A DNA stretch of 64,000 nucleotides from Scrofimicrobium canadense (lineage in GTDB: Bacteria > Actinomycetota > Actinomycetes > Actinomycetales > Actinomycetaceae), in contig NZ_VULO01000003.1 of the NCBI RefSeq assembly GCF_009696615.1, positions 62,001-126,000 on the forward strand. Reading direction: 5' to 3'. Of the stretch, positions 29,762 through 40,278 are shown piece after piece. Each line of letters starts with the position of its first letter. The first letter of the stretch is position 1. Below the pieces are notes generated by a model that was not told the origin of the DNA, searched no databases, and was given only the letters and a program-made list of their open reading frames with translations. The translations under genes and the position numbers were made by a program.

Positions 29762-31551
29762 TGGCACATCTGCTTGGAATACAAAACGTCACTGTCGAAT
29801 ATCCCACCAAGGTTGTTTTTGACGATCTCACTGTTGGGATTGGCGAAGGCGACCGGATAGGTGTGGTGGGAACTAATGGCGGGGGCAAGACAACCCTGCT
29901 ACGTATTCTCACCGGGGAACGCGCTCCCGATGCCGGTCAGGTAATCCCCCGTTCCGGCTTGCAGATTGGGTATCTTTCACAAGATGACCGCTTGGACCCC
30001 CAGATGACAGTTGGCCAAGCGATAGTCGGCACCATGCCAGAACACGAGTGGGCTGGAAATAAGAAGATTCGCGAGGTTATCTCTGGCCTGGTAGCGGACC
30101 TTCCTTGGGATGCCACGGTAGGCACGCTTTCTGGTGGGCAACGCAGACGAGTCGCCTTGGCGGCGCTGCTTGCTGGCGACTGGGATCTTATTGCCCTCGA
30201 TGAGCCGACTAACCATTTGGATGTTGAGGGTATCGCCTGGTTGGCTCAGCATCTGAAGAATCGGTGGCCGAAGAACCAAGGTGGCCTCCTTGTCATCACT
30301 CACGACCGCTGGTTCTTGGACGAGGTGTGCACCCAGACCTGGGAGGTTCACGACGGCATCATTGAGCCTTTCGAGGGCGGTTACGCTGCATATATCCTTC
30401 AACGTGTCGAACGTGACCGAATGGCGGCGGCCTCAGAAGCAAAGCGGCAGAATCTTATGCGCAAGGAACTCGCGTGGCTTAGGCGTGGCGCCCCCGCCAG
30501 GACCAGCAAACCGCGTTTCCGCATCGAAGCAGCTAACCAGCTGATTGAAGACGTTCCTCCTATTCGTGATTCCATTCAACTGCAGCGCCTGGCAGTGGCG
30601 CGCCTCGGCAAGGACGTAGTTGACCTGGGCGACGTGAGCGTACGTTTTGACGATAATGAGGTTCTCTCACACGTCACCTGGCGCATCGCCCCAGGGGAAC
30701 GCACCGGAATCCTGGGGGCCAATGGCGCTGGAAAATCAACGCTTCTCTCCTTGATAAGTGGCAACCTGACCCCAACGTCTGGGCGCGTAAAACACGGTAA
30801 GACAGTTCGCATCGGCATCTTGGACCAGCAGTTTTCTCAGTTGAAAGATATTGGCTCTGACCCAGTTCGCGAGGTATTGGCACAAACAAAAACCACCTTC
30901 CACATCGACGGCAAAGATCTCACGCCAGCACAGTTGTTAGAGCGCCTCGGGTTTTCTAAAGCTCACCTCTCTACCCGCGTCGATGAGCTTTCGGGCGGCC
31001 AAAAACGTAGACTCCAACTTCTGCTTCTGCTGCTCAGTGAGCCCAACGTGATTCTTTTAGATGAGCCCACGAATGACGTGGATCATCAGATGCTCACCGC
31101 TATGGAGGATCTTCTCGATTCATGGCCGGGGACATTGATTGTTGTCTCTCACGATCGCTATCTTCTTGAGCGCGTCACCGACCAGCAATACGCCATCCTC
31201 GATGGCCATCTGCGTCACGTGCCCGGTGGTGTTGATGAATATCTGCGGCTTCGCCAGCAGCAAGCTACCAGTCACACCGAAGTTCCCTCCCCTGCCGAGG
31301 TCAATGCGCGGCCCTCTGGAAGTGGCCTCAGCGGCGCTGAACTTCACGCCGCACAAAAGGAACTTGCCGCGGCCGAACGGAAGATTGAAAAGCTGGACAA
31401 GCAGGCCGAAGCGCTGCAACAGAAAATGGCGAGCCATGACCAAAGTGATTTTGAAGGACTTGCCAAGCTCACCGCTCAGCTGCAAGCCCTCACGGAAGAA
31501 AAAGACGCTACGGAAGAACACTGGCTGGAGCTGAGCGAACAGGTGAGCTAG
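29761..31551 (+). CDS. ABC-F ATPase, Uup-like
   Basis: A 596-residue cytosolic protein with two ABC domains and no membrane segments: Walker A GTNGGGKTT and GANGAGKST, signatures LSGGQRRR and LSGGQKRR, Walker B IALDEPTNHLD and ILLDEPTNDVD. A C-terminal coiled coil (about residues 525-596, Glu/Lys/Gln-rich) matches Uup. ABC-F proteins act on ribosomes; Uup also binds DNA. Start GTG 29761 overlaps the permease stop by one base, so it is cotranscribed with the MarR-ABC operon. Confidence 0.9.
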   Translation: MAHLLGIQNVTVEYPTKVVFDDLTVGIGEGDRIGVVGTNGGGKTTLLRILTGERAPDAGQVIPRSGLQIGYLSQDDRLDPQMTVGQAIVGTMPEHEWAGNKKIREVISGLVADLPWDATVGTLSGGQRRRVALAALLAGDWDLIALDEPTNHLDVEGIAWLAQHLKNRWPKNQGGLLVITHDRWFLDEVCTQTWEVHDGIIEPFEGGYAAYILQRVERDRMAAASEAKRQNLMRKELAWLRRGAPARTSKPRFRIEAANQLIEDVPPIRDSIQLQRLAVARLGKDVVDLGDVSVRFDDNEVLSHVTWRIAPGERTGILGANGAGKSTLLSLISGNLTPTSGRVKHGKTVRIGILDQQFSQLKDIGSDPVREVLAQTKTTFHIDGKDLTPAQLLERLGFSKAHLSTRVDELSGGQKRRLQLLLLLLSEPNVILLDEPTNDVDHQMLTAMEDLLDSWPGTLIVVSHDRYLLERVTDQQYAILDGHLRHVPGGVDEYLRLRQQQATSHTEVPSPAEVNARPSGSGLSGAELHAAQKELAAAERKIEKLDKQAEALQQKMASHDQSDFEGLAKLTAQLQALTEEKDATEEHWLELSEQVS

Positions 31552-31582
31552 GGACTGTGTCGACTAGCAAATAACGCCAGCT

Positions 31583-32107
31583 CTACCTCCCCCTTCTACG
31601 CAAATTGTTCTGCCTATCCCGAGGATTTCTGGTCGTCCTCGCTCCAGGTACGTGCTCTTGGATCAGCCACGATGAGAATGCAGCCGCCCGCACGTTGGGA
31701 TTGTTAGACGTGCAGAGACTATCTCTCGGCTCAGAACTGTGGCCCACAAACGACGGGAAGTGTTTGACTGCCTGCGCCGTGTTCTTGTGATCCAGGCAGT
31801 GCAGCTGGCATGTTTCTCGGTGATCCGGCTTGCGGAAGTCGAAGGACACCCCATGCCAGATCCACCAGCATTCTTCTACCAGAAAGTCGTCAATTTCCCT
31901 CTCGTTCGCGAACCTGCCGTCCCCTTTCTGCGCTTCAAGGTAGCGCTGCATGTGACCATAGAGTTCATTATGGAAGTCATTGCTGCACACTCCAAAAGCA
32001 CGGTAATTGATTTCTCCCCAAGTTGGCTCTCCTGTACCAAAAAGTCCAAATGTTGTTGAACTGTCGATACGGCGTTTTTCCCCTTGCCCCACAAGGACTG
32101 TGAGCAT
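31583..32107 (-). CDS. Orphan reading frame, unknown function
   Basis: 174 codons. The first 110 or so look protein-like (GLFGTGEPTWGEINYRAFG, HNELYGHMQRYLEAQ, DDFLVEECWWIWHG), with ordinary codon use; the last 60 are rich in Arg and Asn and look random. No ribosome site precedes the ATG, and its start abuts a UvrA fragment on the other strand. It is probably a truncated gene left at a rearrangement junction. I do not recognise a family. Confidence 0.35.
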   Translation of the reverse strand: MLTVLVGQGEKRRIDSSTTFGLFGTGEPTWGEINYRAFGVCSNDFHNELYGHMQRYLEAQKGDGRFANEREIDDFLVEECWWIWHGVSFDFRKPDHRETCQLHCLDHKNTAQAVKHFPSFVGHSSEPRDSLCTSNNPNVRAAAFSSWLIQEHVPGARTTRNPRDRQNNLRRRGR

Positions 32108-32646
32108 GTGATGCGGCCCTGGAACGAATCATCACGCGTGCCACCTGCACTGATTGCGGTGATAGTCGCCTCAATGAAGCCGCCCGCAACAGTTTCATTG
32201 AAGGACTTTCGATTGTGGACTGGATGAACATGCCACTCACTCAGCTGCATCGCACCGTAGCAAACATCAATAACGCGGAGGTTGCGCCTCTCCTGACTGC
32301 CATACGCGAACGTCTCGATGCGATTGAGGAGGTAGGCCTTGGGTACCTTTCGCTTAGCCGCGAATCCACCACTCTTTCGGGCGGTGAAGCTCAAAGAATC
32401 AAGGTGATTCGCTATCTGGGTAGCGCGCTCAGCGATGTATGTTACGTGTTCGATGAGCCAAGCGCAGGTCTCCACCCCCACGACGTCCACCGGCTCCTCA
32501 AACTACTCAAGAAACTTCGCGACGCTCACAACGCCATCATTGTGGTTGAACACAACAAGACAGTCATCGACGCCGCCGACCACGTCGTTGATCTGGGTCC
32601 AGGTGCGGGCATTAGTGGAGGCGCCATGGGACTGCTGAAGGTTTAG
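32104..32646 (+). pseudogene. UvrA-like excinuclease ATPase fragment
   Basis: About 180 codons of a UvrA-type protein without its start: the CTDCGDSRLNEAARN part of the zinc finger, the LSGGEAQRIKVIRYLG signature, VFDEPSAGLHPHD (Walker B) and VVEHNKTVIDAADHVVDLGPGAG. The first half, the Walker A regions and the C-terminal end are missing. LGSALSDVCYVFDEPSAGLHPHD suggests the UvrA paralogue group (drug-resistance or UvrA2 type) rather than the main UvrA. The frame begins after a stop at 32101 and runs into the IS remnant. Confidence 0.8.
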
Positions 32647-32649
32647 TTG

Positions 32650-33235
32650 AGTCTGTGTCTTATGCTGCCTGTTGGTCAGCTTTTCTCATTATCAGCTCAA
32701 ATTCGATTGGTGTCATCTTCCCTAACCTACGCTGACGACGTTTGCGGTGATATTTCCCCTCAATCCAGGAAACAACCGCTAGTCTGAGTTGTCGCCTTGA
32801 GTTCCAGGATTGTCTATCGAGCACGTTCTTTTGGAGGAGAGCGAAGAAAGACTCCATTGCCGCGTTATCACCACACGCGCCGACTCTTCCCATCGACCCC
32901 TGCAGGCCATAGCAGGTTAAAGTCTTACGGAATTTCTTGGAGCCGAACTGACTACCCCGATCCCAGTGAACGACGGTCCCAGTTGGGAACCCCCGCTGGC
33001 ATACAGCGTTCTTGAGAGCCCTAACAGCAAGAGAAGCTCGCATATGAGAATCGATAGCGTAGCCAACTATTCGATTTGACCATACATCTTTGATCGCACA
33101 CAAATAAAGCTTGCCTTCTTTCGCTTGAGTGCTCGGTAATGTCGGTCAACCAACGCCGGTTCGGCTCTGCTGCGGTGAAGTTACGGTTCACATAATCATC
33201 ATGAACCACAGGGCCGAACGCCAGCGTGCTTGGTA
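32650..33235 (-). mobile_element. IS3-family transposase (OrfB) remnant
   Basis: The C-terminal part of an rve integrase-type transposase. Frame one (33021-33220) reads DYVNRNFTAAEPNRRWLTDITEH; frame two (32660-33103) reads LCAIKDVWSNRIVGYAIDSHM, VVHWDRGSQFGSK, MESFFALLQKNVL, with the second Asp and Glu of the DDE triad. A frameshift lies near 33125. OrfA, the start of OrfB and the upstream end of the element are gone. The downstream end, TTGAGTCTGTGTCTTATGC, lies just after the stop. It cannot transpose on its own. Confidence 0.88.
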
Positions 33236-33643
33236 GTCTTTTCACCGACTACAACCACCCAGAGGACTTCACCGACCAGTTAAATATTATTTACGGACAC
33301 CACAGCGCCAACAACGCCATGTTCGCCTCACTCACCGAATACAAAAACCCCGACTACTACCAAGCACACCCCACCATGTACCTCGCCACCCCCACCACCA
33401 ACTACACTGTTAACATCACCCACGGGGCCGTCATCCCCGCCGGGCAATGGCGCGAAAAAGCCTTCATGTACACCCAAAAACCTCCCCCGCCTCCTCGCCT
33501 ACATGCAACACCACACCACCATCACCACCCCCAACCAACCCCACGACCCACCCGATGGCCCCTACCTACTCCTCCCCACCTGCACATACGAATACAACAA
33601 CGCCCGCTACCTACTCCTCACAACACTCACACCAATTGAATAG
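33232..33643 (+). pseudogene. Class B sortase, truncated and frameshifted
   Basis: The C-terminal part of a sortase that anchors proteins or pili to the wall. The catalytic His is in IYGHHSANNAMFASL; SrtB landmarks YYQAHPTMYLAT and TNYTVNITHGAVI follow. A shift from frame 1 to frame 2 near 33474-33490 (A5/C5 runs) is needed to reach LLAYMQHH and the catalytic Cys and Arg in LLPTCTYEYNNARYLLL, then TAG. The N-terminal half with the membrane anchor is lost at the IS junction. Codons are almost all C-ending, unlike neighbouring genes, which suggests foreign origin. Confidence 0.78.
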
Positions 33644-33665
33644 ATGACATGAGTAGATATGTTGG

Positions 33666-35170
33666 CTAACTGGTGGCAGTCGTGGCTACCTCGGCAGTCA
33701 TTTCATCGAACTCAGACTCGATCACCGCATCAGGGCGATACGTTGCCAGCGAAACAGCCACGGCACTCAGTAGCGCGAAGGTAAAACCAGGCAGCATTTC
33801 ATAGACGTCGAATACGCCGCCATCCAGAGAACCCCAGATTCCCACGGTGATAGCTCCCACAAGCATGCCGGTGAGAACTCCGCCTTTCGTGAGCTTGCGC
33901 CAATAGAGAGACAGCAGAATAACTGGCCCAAAGGCCAATCCGAAACCTGCCCAGGCAAAAGCCACAAGGTCCAGGATTGTCTCATTTTGCTCCCACGATA
34001 GCGCGCAGGCCACCAACGCCACAGCTAATACTGACAGCCTGGAGATAATAACGCCCAGTCCGCTGCGAATATCACGTGAAGTAAATGCGTGATAGACGTC
34101 TTCGACGATCGCTGAAGAGGTGACCAGCAACTGAGAAGAAATAGTTGACATGATCGCAGCCAAGATTGCCGCCAACATGAAGCCAGCAATGAGAGGGTGG
34201 AAAAGTAGTTGCCCCAGGGTGATGAACACTGCTTCCGGGTCGGGAAGTGCCTGCTGATCGTGATGGTACACGGCGATACCAACAAGTGCGGTGAATACGG
34301 CACCAATCAGCGACAGGATCATCCAACCAATACCAAAGCGCCTGGCTGACTTTACTTCGCCCACAGTGCGAAGCGCCATAAACCTCACCAAAATGTGGGG
34401 CTGACCAAAATAGTCCAACCCCCATGAGACTGCGGAAAGAATCGAGACAATGGTGAGCCATGAGAAAGCCGCAGGATTACCAATAGGGTTCAACAAATGA
34501 GGGCCTACTGCCTGAATCTCATCGATCATCGCAGCCGGTCCCCCAACGTGTATGAGCCCCACCAAAGGAACGAAAACCAATGCCAAAAGCATCATGGTTC
34601 CCTGCACCACGTCGGTCCACGAGACGGCTAGGAATCCGCCCACCAATGTGTAGAGAACCGTGACACCCGCTACCACCAACATGCCAGTGAGGTAATCGTA
34701 GCCAAGCGACGACTCGAAGAAGACCCCGCCAGCAACCATTCCAGATGAAACATAGAAGGTAAAAAACACCATGATGATAATGCCGGAGGTGACGCGAATG
34801 ATCCGGCTTGTGTCACGGACTCGCGAACCCAAGAAGGAAGGAATCGTAATCGAATCCGACGATACCTTCGTATAAGAGCGCAGCCTGGGTGCAACAAACT
34901 TCCAATTCAGAAAAGCACCAATGGTCAAACCAACCGCGATCCACCCCTCGATAAGACCAGAAACGTAGATCGCACCAGGCGCCCCATGAGAAGCCAGCCC
35001 GACATGTCAGAAGCCCCCACCGATAAGGCACCTACGATAGGTCCAATATCGCGACCACCCAACATATAGTCATCTAGGCTTTTAGTCCTTTTATATGCAG
35101 CTATTCCCAGGCCGACCATAGCCAACAGATAGATAGCCATTGTGAGGATGACATAATGCTGGTCAGACAT
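33666..35170 (-). pseudogene. putP: Sodium/proline symporter PutP, frameshifted
   Basis: Solute:sodium symporter of the PutP type. The start MSDQHYVILTMAIYLLAMVG and GASDMSGWLLMG are in one frame, and APGAIYVSGLIEGWIAVGL onward is in another. A run of four Gs (plus strand C 34982-34985), where five would keep the frame, explains the break. The rest, about 13 TM segments with SWTDVVQGTMML and SQLLVTSSAIVEDVYHAF, is intact to the stop at 33666. A TTG within the second part could restart translation, but the first helices and the Na+ site would be lost. Either a recent pseudogene or a sequencing indel. Confidence 0.88.
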
Positions 35171-35286
35171 GCGGATACTCTCTACTGGGGACAATCTACC
35201 CTAGCGATTATTCGCCCTTGGCTTCCCGACCTTTCATGTGCAGAACAGAAAAGACCCCGCGCACATTTATCTGGAATGCACTGTCG

Positions 35287-35317
35287 ATTTGTGACACCAT
35301 TTCTTTGTGTCACAAAT
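35287..35317. promoter_or_regulatory. 11-bp perfect inverted repeat upstream of putP
   Basis: ATTTGTGACAC, nine-base spacer, GTGTCACAAAT. It sits 117 bases before the putP start and 40 bases after the guaB stop. There is no T run, so it looks more like an operator than a terminator. The core resembles CRP-type half-sites, but the spacing differs. Confidence 0.45.
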
Positions 35318-35357
35318 AGCAGGAAGACCCCATCACAATGGTGTCACCAATATTTGA

Positions 35358-36887
<1,530 letters not shown>

Positions 36888-36902
36888 TTAGTCAGCCACA
36901 CG

Positions 36903-38147
36903 CTATTTCCTAGCAGTGTTTTCTTTCAGCGCAGCAGCAAAACTAGGGCTGACCGGCAGATCTGGTAAAATCAGCATTTGAAAGAAGTGATAAACATCCG
37001 GTTTCCCCGGCCACGTTTCGGACGCAGGCTGATTGTGTGGGTCTAACTCATGCCTCCAACGTCCCGGCGCCTCAATCAGGTACTTTTCCGCATATTCACG
37101 CCATTGCGTGATACTGGTCACGACTTGATTCAGCAGAGCAGAGTCTGGTTCCTCTTCTTCAAGCACCTTCTTCAACACGATGGCGGCGCCAAGAGCCTCA
37201 CACACAACCCAGTGCATGCGCTGACGGGTAACAGGCTGACCCGCAAAATCGGTGGTGTAGATGAAACCGGGTGCACCATCAACATGCCAAGCATCGGCTA
37301 CTGCGCGAATATAGAGCGCTTTGGCCGATTCAAGCATCCATTCCGGTGCGGCTTGTCCTGCTCGCTGCAAGGATCCCCGCGCCTGCAGGATGAGACGGGA
37401 CCATTCAAGTCCGTGCCCGGGAGTTGCACCAAAGGGCCGAAATGGGTGTGCGGGCTGGTCTTTGTTGTAATCCGGCAATGGGTTCCACTGCTGGTCGTAG
37501 TGCTCAGGAATGCGCCAGTCGTGATTGCGGGCTTGGTTTGTAATGAAGTGACACATTTCAATTGCACGGTCAAGCGCTTCACGATTATCGGTGAGATCAG
37601 CGTTCGCCAGATACGCCTCGACCGTATGCATATTTGCATTAGCGCCGCGGTAGTCTTCAGTGACTGTGAAAGCACGGTCCCACGATTCCCGTACTTTTCC
37701 ATATGCAGGGTCAAACCAGTGTTCTTCTTGGCTGTCGAGCGCCTGCGTCAGAAGATACCCAGCCTCTGGGTCGTCAGCGGCAAGCGCCGCATTTGCTGCT
37801 AGAAGAACAAACGCATGGGCGTACGCTTCTTTTCGATCGTTGACAGGGACCGCGTCACCCTGCGCATCCGGAGTCGCCTCAATGGCGCTAAACCAACCAC
37901 CATAGACAGGATCGCGGAAGTACTTACTGAGACTCTCAACGCCATGACGGAGGTATTCTTTCGTTCCCGGAATCCCCAGCAGAGTCGCCAAAGCAAAAAC
38001 GTATGTCATACGGCTGGTGACCCACAGTTCGACCGGCTTACTGGGGTCAACGTGGCCATCTTCATCAAGGTACCCAAAACCGGTTGGCACCTTCGCGCCT
38101 TTAGCGAATTCGACGGCAGCAATAACCTCTGAGTTGATCAATCCCAT
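36903..38147 (-). CDS. AGE-family sugar isomerase/epimerase
   Basis: A 414-residue alpha6/alpha6 barrel enzyme of the N-acylglucosamine 2-epimerase family. It shows VTSRMTYVFALATLLG, GGWFSAI, KEAYAHAFVLLAANAAL, NANMHTVEAYL, FGATPGHGLEWSRLIL and RMHWVVCEALGAA, which carry the catalytic His and Arg positions of YihS and mannose isomerases. The sequence points to an aldose-ketose isomerase acting on mannose or glucose rather than GlcNAc epimerase, but the substrate is not settled. It overlaps the MerR gene by 10 bases, so the regulator is cotranscribed. Confidence 0.82.
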   Translation of the reverse strand: MGLINSEVIAAVEFAKGAKVPTGFGYLDEDGHVDPSKPVELWVTSRMTYVFALATLLGIPGTKEYLRHGVESLSKYFRDPVYGGWFSAIEATPDAQGDAVPVNDRKEAYAHAFVLLAANAALAADDPEAGYLLTQALDSQEEHWFDPAYGKVRESWDRAFTVTEDYRGANANMHTVEAYLANADLTDNREALDRAIEMCHFITNQARNHDWRIPEHYDQQWNPLPDYNKDQPAHPFRPFGATPGHGLEWSRLILQARGSLQRAGQAAPEWMLESAKALYIRAVADAWHVDGAPGFIYTTDFAGQPVTRQRMHWVVCEALGAAIVLKKVLEEEEPDSALLNQVVTSITQWREYAEKYLIEAPGRWRHELDPHNQPASETWPGKPDVYHFFQMLILPDLPVSPSFAAALKENTARK

Positions 38148-39022
38148 GCCTTAGAGCCTACACTCTGGACCAGCGCACGAACCTCTTCGACACAGGCCAA
38201 TGCGGTTCGTACGCGCTGAAGTTTAGGGTGAACAAAATCGGGTAAGTCATCACACATCAGGAAGAAAGATGCTTGAGTCCCGCTGATGAGTTCAGAAAAC
38301 TGCTCTTTAGCTAAGGGAAGCCTGCCAATAGCCACAACGATATGAGGGCCAAAGCTGTCCATATGTTTTCGTAGAATAGTGACGGCTTCTTCTTCTTTTA
38401 GGCGCGAGATGATTTGGATACGAACATCCATCCCCTCCCATTGCAGCGCGCCCCCCACGACCGTAGCTAGCGGAAAGCGGTCATGCCACGATGCGACAGA
38501 TACGCGTATTCCCGTAGTGGGCCCAGCTATCACAGCAAGCTTTTTCTGTAGCTGCATGAGCGCGCCATAAATAACAGTCTCGACCAAGTGGCCCGGACGT
38601 GCGCCCTGAGTGTTTTCACTGAGTTCCGCGAGAGCGGGTTCTATCAATCGAGACCACACAGAAACCAAGCCATCACGCATAGTTTCTCGCCACAGCAGAG
38701 CGTCTAACGACTCCGGGGACCGACGGGCGAGCATGAGTAAATCTGCTACATCAACCGGTCGCGCATCGTCATGAGCTGGGAACTCGTTGGATTCTACAGC
38801 TGCCTGCTTAGCAGGAAGGCCTTCTTCTATCAGACGAATCATACGGCGGATTCGTTCAACGTCGCCAGCGCTATACATACGGCGACTTCCAGCTTGCCTC
38901 CCAGTTGGCCCGACTCCATATCGCCGGTCCCAGCTACGCAACGTGGAAGGAGAAACACCTAATTGGGTAGAAACTGCCGAGACTGTCAGCCCACTGTCCC
39001 CAAAGGGTAGATTTTCGGGCAC
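38138..39022 (-). CDS. MerR-family regulator with a cobalamin-binding-like C-terminal domain
   Basis: A protein of about 294 residues. The N-terminal MerR helix-turn-helix is TVSAVSTQLGVSPSTLRSWDRRYGV followed by RMYSAGDVERI. The C-terminal two thirds resemble the helical and Rossmann parts of CarH/LitR regulators. The DxHxxG cobalamin motif is not clearly present, so B12 binding is doubtful. GTG 39022 is preferred because AAGGAG lies four bases upstream; ATG 39043 is the alternative. Operon with the AGE isomerase. Confidence 0.78.
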   Translation of the reverse strand: MPENLPFGDSGLTVSAVSTQLGVSPSTLRSWDRRYGVGPTGRQAGSRRMYSAGDVERIRRMIRLIEEGLPAKQAAVESNEFPAHDDARPVDVADLLMLARRSPESLDALLWRETMRDGLVSVWSRLIEPALAELSENTQGARPGHLVETVIYGALMQLQKKLAVIAGPTTGIRVSVASWHDRFPLATVVGGALQWEGMDVRIQIISRLKEEEAVTILRKHMDSFGPHIVVAIGRLPLAKEQFSELISGTQASFFLMCDDLPDFVHPKLQRVRTALACVEEVRALVQSVGSKAWD

Positions 39023-39511
39023 TATTCTCCTTAGATGCTTCATACTGCTATACGGTCTCAGTATGCCCGAGGGATGCGGGTTGTGCAGATCGTGCGTGCA
39101 GGTCTATAGAACTACGATCATCTGCATGCACAACTTGCATAAGCCTGACTATGGTCCTGTTTCATCCTTTGAGTTAATTTAACGACATATTTTCCTCGTA
39201 GTCATTCTCGATTTACCTGCATAAGCAGAAATGCAAACCAGTCATGTGATTCTGTTCACCAGCGGCATTTATCGACATAGAAACTCAAAATGAACGCAAC
39301 ATCTTTTGTTAACTTTCGCCCCTTATTGATAGTGTTATGCTACACCTTTTGCCATTCACACACGGCTTGAAGTGCGCGTATACGTTTCACTAACCTCTCT
39401 GTCAGGTCAAAAAAATGGGACTTGAATAATGTATGCATAACTCTGTACGATAACTGTTAGGACGGAATCACACCGGTTCCCGAATACTAAGTCCTAGCGA
39501 GAGGAACACCA
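39023..39511. promoter_or_regulatory. Long divergent control region, MerR gene / whiB3
   Basis: 489 bases without a gene, A+T-richer than its surroundings. ATGCA/TGCAT inverted repeat at 39126-39140 near the MerR side. A candidate whiB3 promoter is TTGAAT (39422-39427), 18-base spacer, TACGAT (39446-39451), with GTATGCATAA inside the spacer. The 60 bases before whiB3 form a leader with GAGAGG as ribosome site. The middle part shows several TGCAT-type repeats but no open reading frame of note. Confidence 0.5.
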
Positions 39512-39796
39512 ATGTCCGATGTTTCACGTCTCCCCGGACCACTCATGGAAAAGTGGGACTGGCAATATGCTGGCGCTTGTCGTGAGTTAGATACCGAGTT
39601 GTTCTTCCACCCGGAAGGCGAACGCGGTTCATCCCGTAGGAGGCGGGCAGCAAACGCAAAAGCAATATGCGCAAGTTGCCCAGTGATTGAAGAATGCCGC
39701 TCTCACGCGCTTGCCGCGCGTGAACCCTACGGCATTTGGGGAGGCATGACTGAGGAAGAGCGTCGCGAATATCTCGCTGTCATGCGTGTTGGCTAA
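39512..39796 (+). CDS. whiB3: WhiB3/WhiD-type [4Fe-4S] regulator
   Basis: A 94-residue WhiB protein with cluster ligands Cys23, Cys53, Cys56 and Cys62. RLPGP...WDWQ, FFHPEGERG, CPVIEECRSHAL and EPYGIWGGMTEEERR match WhiB3 of mycobacteria and WhiD of Streptomyces, redox-responsive regulators linked to sigma factor A. Neighbouring groES and the nearby tsaD and guaB agree with the M. tuberculosis order. GAGAGG precedes the ATG. Confidence 0.93.
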   Translation: MSDVSRLPGPLMEKWDWQYAGACRELDTELFFHPEGERGSSRRRRAANAKAICASCPVIEECRSHALAAREPYGIWGGMTEEERREYLAVMRVG

Positions 39797-39811
39797 TAGA
39801 CATCACTCAAC

Positions 39812-39845
39812 AGTAATGGCCCTGGCAACTGCCAGGGCCATTACT
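39812..39845. terminator. Bidirectional terminator between whiB3 and groES
   Basis: Perfect 15-bp stem AGTAATGGCCCTGGC / GCCAGGGCCATTACT with loop AACT. It lies between convergent genes and can end both transcripts. Confidence 0.85.
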
Positions 39846-39860
39846 TTGTCTAAAAGTATT

Positions 39861-40154
39861 TCAGTTGACTTTAGCTAGAATGTCACGAGCACCTAGAATC
39901 AGGTACTCTTCGCCGTCCAGCTTCACTTCAGTGCCACCATAGCGGCTGTAAATCACCTTGTCACCCACAGCAACATCGAGGGGAACACGGTTACCGTTGT
40001 CATCAATACGGCCTGGACCAACAGCAAGAACCTCTCCCTGTTGAGGCTTTTCCTTAGCGCTATCAACCAACACCAACCCGGAAGCGGTGGTGGTCTCAGC
40101 TTCACTCTGACGAATGACAATACGGTCCTCAAGAGGACTAATGGAGATCGACAC
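39861..40154 (-). CDS. groES: Co-chaperonin GroES
   Basis: A 97-residue GroES that caps the GroEL chamber. [43 protein letters not shown] (mobile loop region) and [14 protein letters not shown] are typical. Start GTG 40154 has AAAGGGA eight bases upstream; the open frame extends 33 codons upstream without support. No groEL follows: the next gene is whiB3. A CIRCE element lies upstream, so heat-shock control by HrcA is likely. Confidence 0.95.
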   Translation of the reverse strand: MSISISPLEDRIVIRQSEAETTTASGLVLVDSAKEKPQQGEVLAVGPGRIDDNGNRVPLDVAVGDKVIYSRYGGTEVKLDGEEYLILGARDILAKVN

Positions 40155-40278
40155 TGTCGCACTCCCTTTCTCACAACTAGTCTGTGCTCTTACAGTTCTT
40201 CTCGCCGTCGCGGGTGTCGAGTTGAACTCTACGTGAATGTGGCTTTCAACCACGTCCGCAATCTATTCTAAGCACCGC

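Noticed and set aside
31876..32490. 204-codon minus-strand frame over the UvrA fragment
   Set aside because: The plus strand codes for clear UvrA motifs, so this is its antisense; the part that overlaps the orphan frame is out of phase with it.
37050..37802. 250-codon plus-strand frame inside the AGE isomerase
   Set aside because: Antisense shadow of an intact family protein, with Cys- and Phe-rich random composition.
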